Assembly: GCF_003076475.1 (NCBI RefSeq)
Contig: NZ_CP020919.1
Coordinates: forward strand, 3,472,001 to 3,536,000
Reading direction: 5' to 3'
From: Flavobacterium kingsejongi
Lineage (GTDB): Bacteria; Bacteroidota; Bacteroidia; Flavobacteriales; Flavobacteriaceae
DNA length: 64,000 nucleotides
Positions 63,536 to 64,000 of this stretch are shown piece by piece. Below the pieces are notes generated by a model. That model saw only the letters and a program-made list of their open reading frames with translations. It was not told the origin of the DNA and made no database searches. Each line of letters opens with the position of its first letter. Position 1 is the stretch's first letter. Position numbers and translations under genes: made by a program.

Positions 63536-64000
63536 TTGAAGGAGGATCAGGATTTTATACGTGACTTATTGGATGCTAAAACGCAAAACACCGCGTTTCA
63601 GCAACTTGTGTCCGACTATCAGCGTCCTTTGTACAACCTGATCCGGGGTATTCTCCTCAATCATGACGATACAGATGATGTATTGCAAAATACGTTTATT
63701 AAAGTGTTTTCAAACCTGAAAAATTTCAAAGGAGAGAGTAAGTTGTTTTCCTGGATTTACCGGATTGCGACTAATGAATCGATCACATTCTTACAGCAAA
63801 AGGCAAAACGAAATGGTTTGACCAGTGAGGCATTACAACAGAAAAACATAGAAAACCTAAAAGCCGACAGTTATTTTGATGGAGATAAAATCCAGTTAAA
63901 ATTACAACAGGCCATAGCGATACTCCCTGAAAAACAGCAGCTTGTTTTTAGAATGAAATATTTTGAAGAACTGAAATATGAAGATATTTCTACTATTTTA
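63536..64000 (+). CDS. ECF sigma factor (RNA polymerase sigma-70 family), 3' end cut off
   Basis: 155 codons are visible. Region 2 is clear: FQQLVSDYQRPLYNLIRGIL, DDTDDVLQNTFIKVFSNLKNFKGES and LFSWIYRIATNESITFLQQK. Region 4 begins at ILPEKQQLVFRMKYFEELKYEDIS and is cut by the window end. No ATG exists in frame nearby; TTG 63536 gives LKEDQDFIRDLLDA, the expected N-terminal segment, and is preceded by a well-placed promoter. An anti-sigma factor gene might follow outside the window. A TTG start is unusual but supported by the promoter. Confidence 0.9.
   Translation, partial: MKEDQDFIRDLLDAKTQNTAFQQLVSDYQRPLYNLIRGILLNHDDTDDVLQNTFIKVFSNLKNFKGESKLFSWIYRIATNESITFLQQKAKRNGLTSEALQQKNIENLKADSYFDGDKIQLKLQQAIAILPEKQQLVFRMKYFEELKYEDISTIL

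Overview
The window looks like chromosomal DNA of a member of the Flavobacteriaceae, probably Flavobacterium or a close relative. The evidence is the gene content: Flavobacteria-restricted DUF proteins (DUF6048, DUF6095, DUF6495, DUF6913), the type IX secretion protein PorD, a protein with a type A T9SS sorting tail, and an RPB6-like omega subunit. Several promoters also fit the Bacteroidetes pattern TTG-N18/19-TAnnTTTG. The sequence is moderately AT-rich, and most of the window is housekeeping core genome. Both ends cut through genes: a DUF6048 protein at the left and an ECF sigma factor at the right.

Layout. 1-3.8 kb: DUF6048 end, small membrane protein, THUMP RNA methyltransferase, methyltransferase, ZIP transporter. 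3.8-5.6 kb: an IS256-family element lying inside a decayed 21-bp-period repeat array. 5.7-9.2 kb: murQ, small proteins, a Qnr-like pentapeptide protein, a DUF1572/DinB protein with a probable C-terminal frameshift, a lipoprotein and TerC. 9.24-9.37 kb: a MITE-like element. 9.4-14.7 kb: topoisomerase IV (parE, a membrane protein gene, parC). 14.8-20.6 kb: transglutaminase-like protein, a frameshifted TIGR02117 gene, a two-component system, coaE and a glycosyltransferase. 20.7-22.4 kb: an IS1182-family element. 22.5-26.5 kb: T9SS cargo, fabI and fabV. 26.6-31.6 kb: the bamD-rpoZ-coaBC-porD-recN operon. 31.7-39.5 kb: ferritin, dapA, a split UshA-like nucleotidase, ligA, and rpsF-rpsR-rplI. 39.6-45.4 kb: LytTR regulator, priA, a structured intergenic region, DUF2147, YihY and nadC. 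45.5-45.75 kb: a very regular 21-bp tandem array. 45.9-49.8 kb: small accessory genes (SMR exporter, GrpB, DUF4269, amino acid permease). 50-53.4 kb: an operon of DUF2520, KdsC-like phosphatase, UbiA prenyltransferase, Maf and MscS-like genes. 53.5-64 kb: AI-2E transporter, PIG-L deacetylase with a sodium:solute symporter and a 34-residue membrane protein, DUF2911, SRPBCC plus photolyase, tandem HAD phosphatases, ECF sigma factor.

No CRISPR array, phage, restriction-modification system, toxin-antitoxin pair, rRNA or tRNA was recognised, and I see no clear new multi-gene defence system. The least explained parts are non-coding: two 21-bp-period arrays (one split by an IS), a 129-bp element whose ends copy those of the IS1182-type element 11 kb away, and a hairpin-rich intergenic stretch upstream of priA. 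The most interesting small gene is the 34-codon membrane protein in front of the symporter.

Several genes appear damaged or start at unusual codons. The TIGR02117 gene is split by a frameshift, the DUF1572 protein has lost its last ~32 residues, a stretch before the SMR gene looks like a remnant, and the sigma factor seems to start at TTG. All family names come from recognising motifs by eye; no database search was run.
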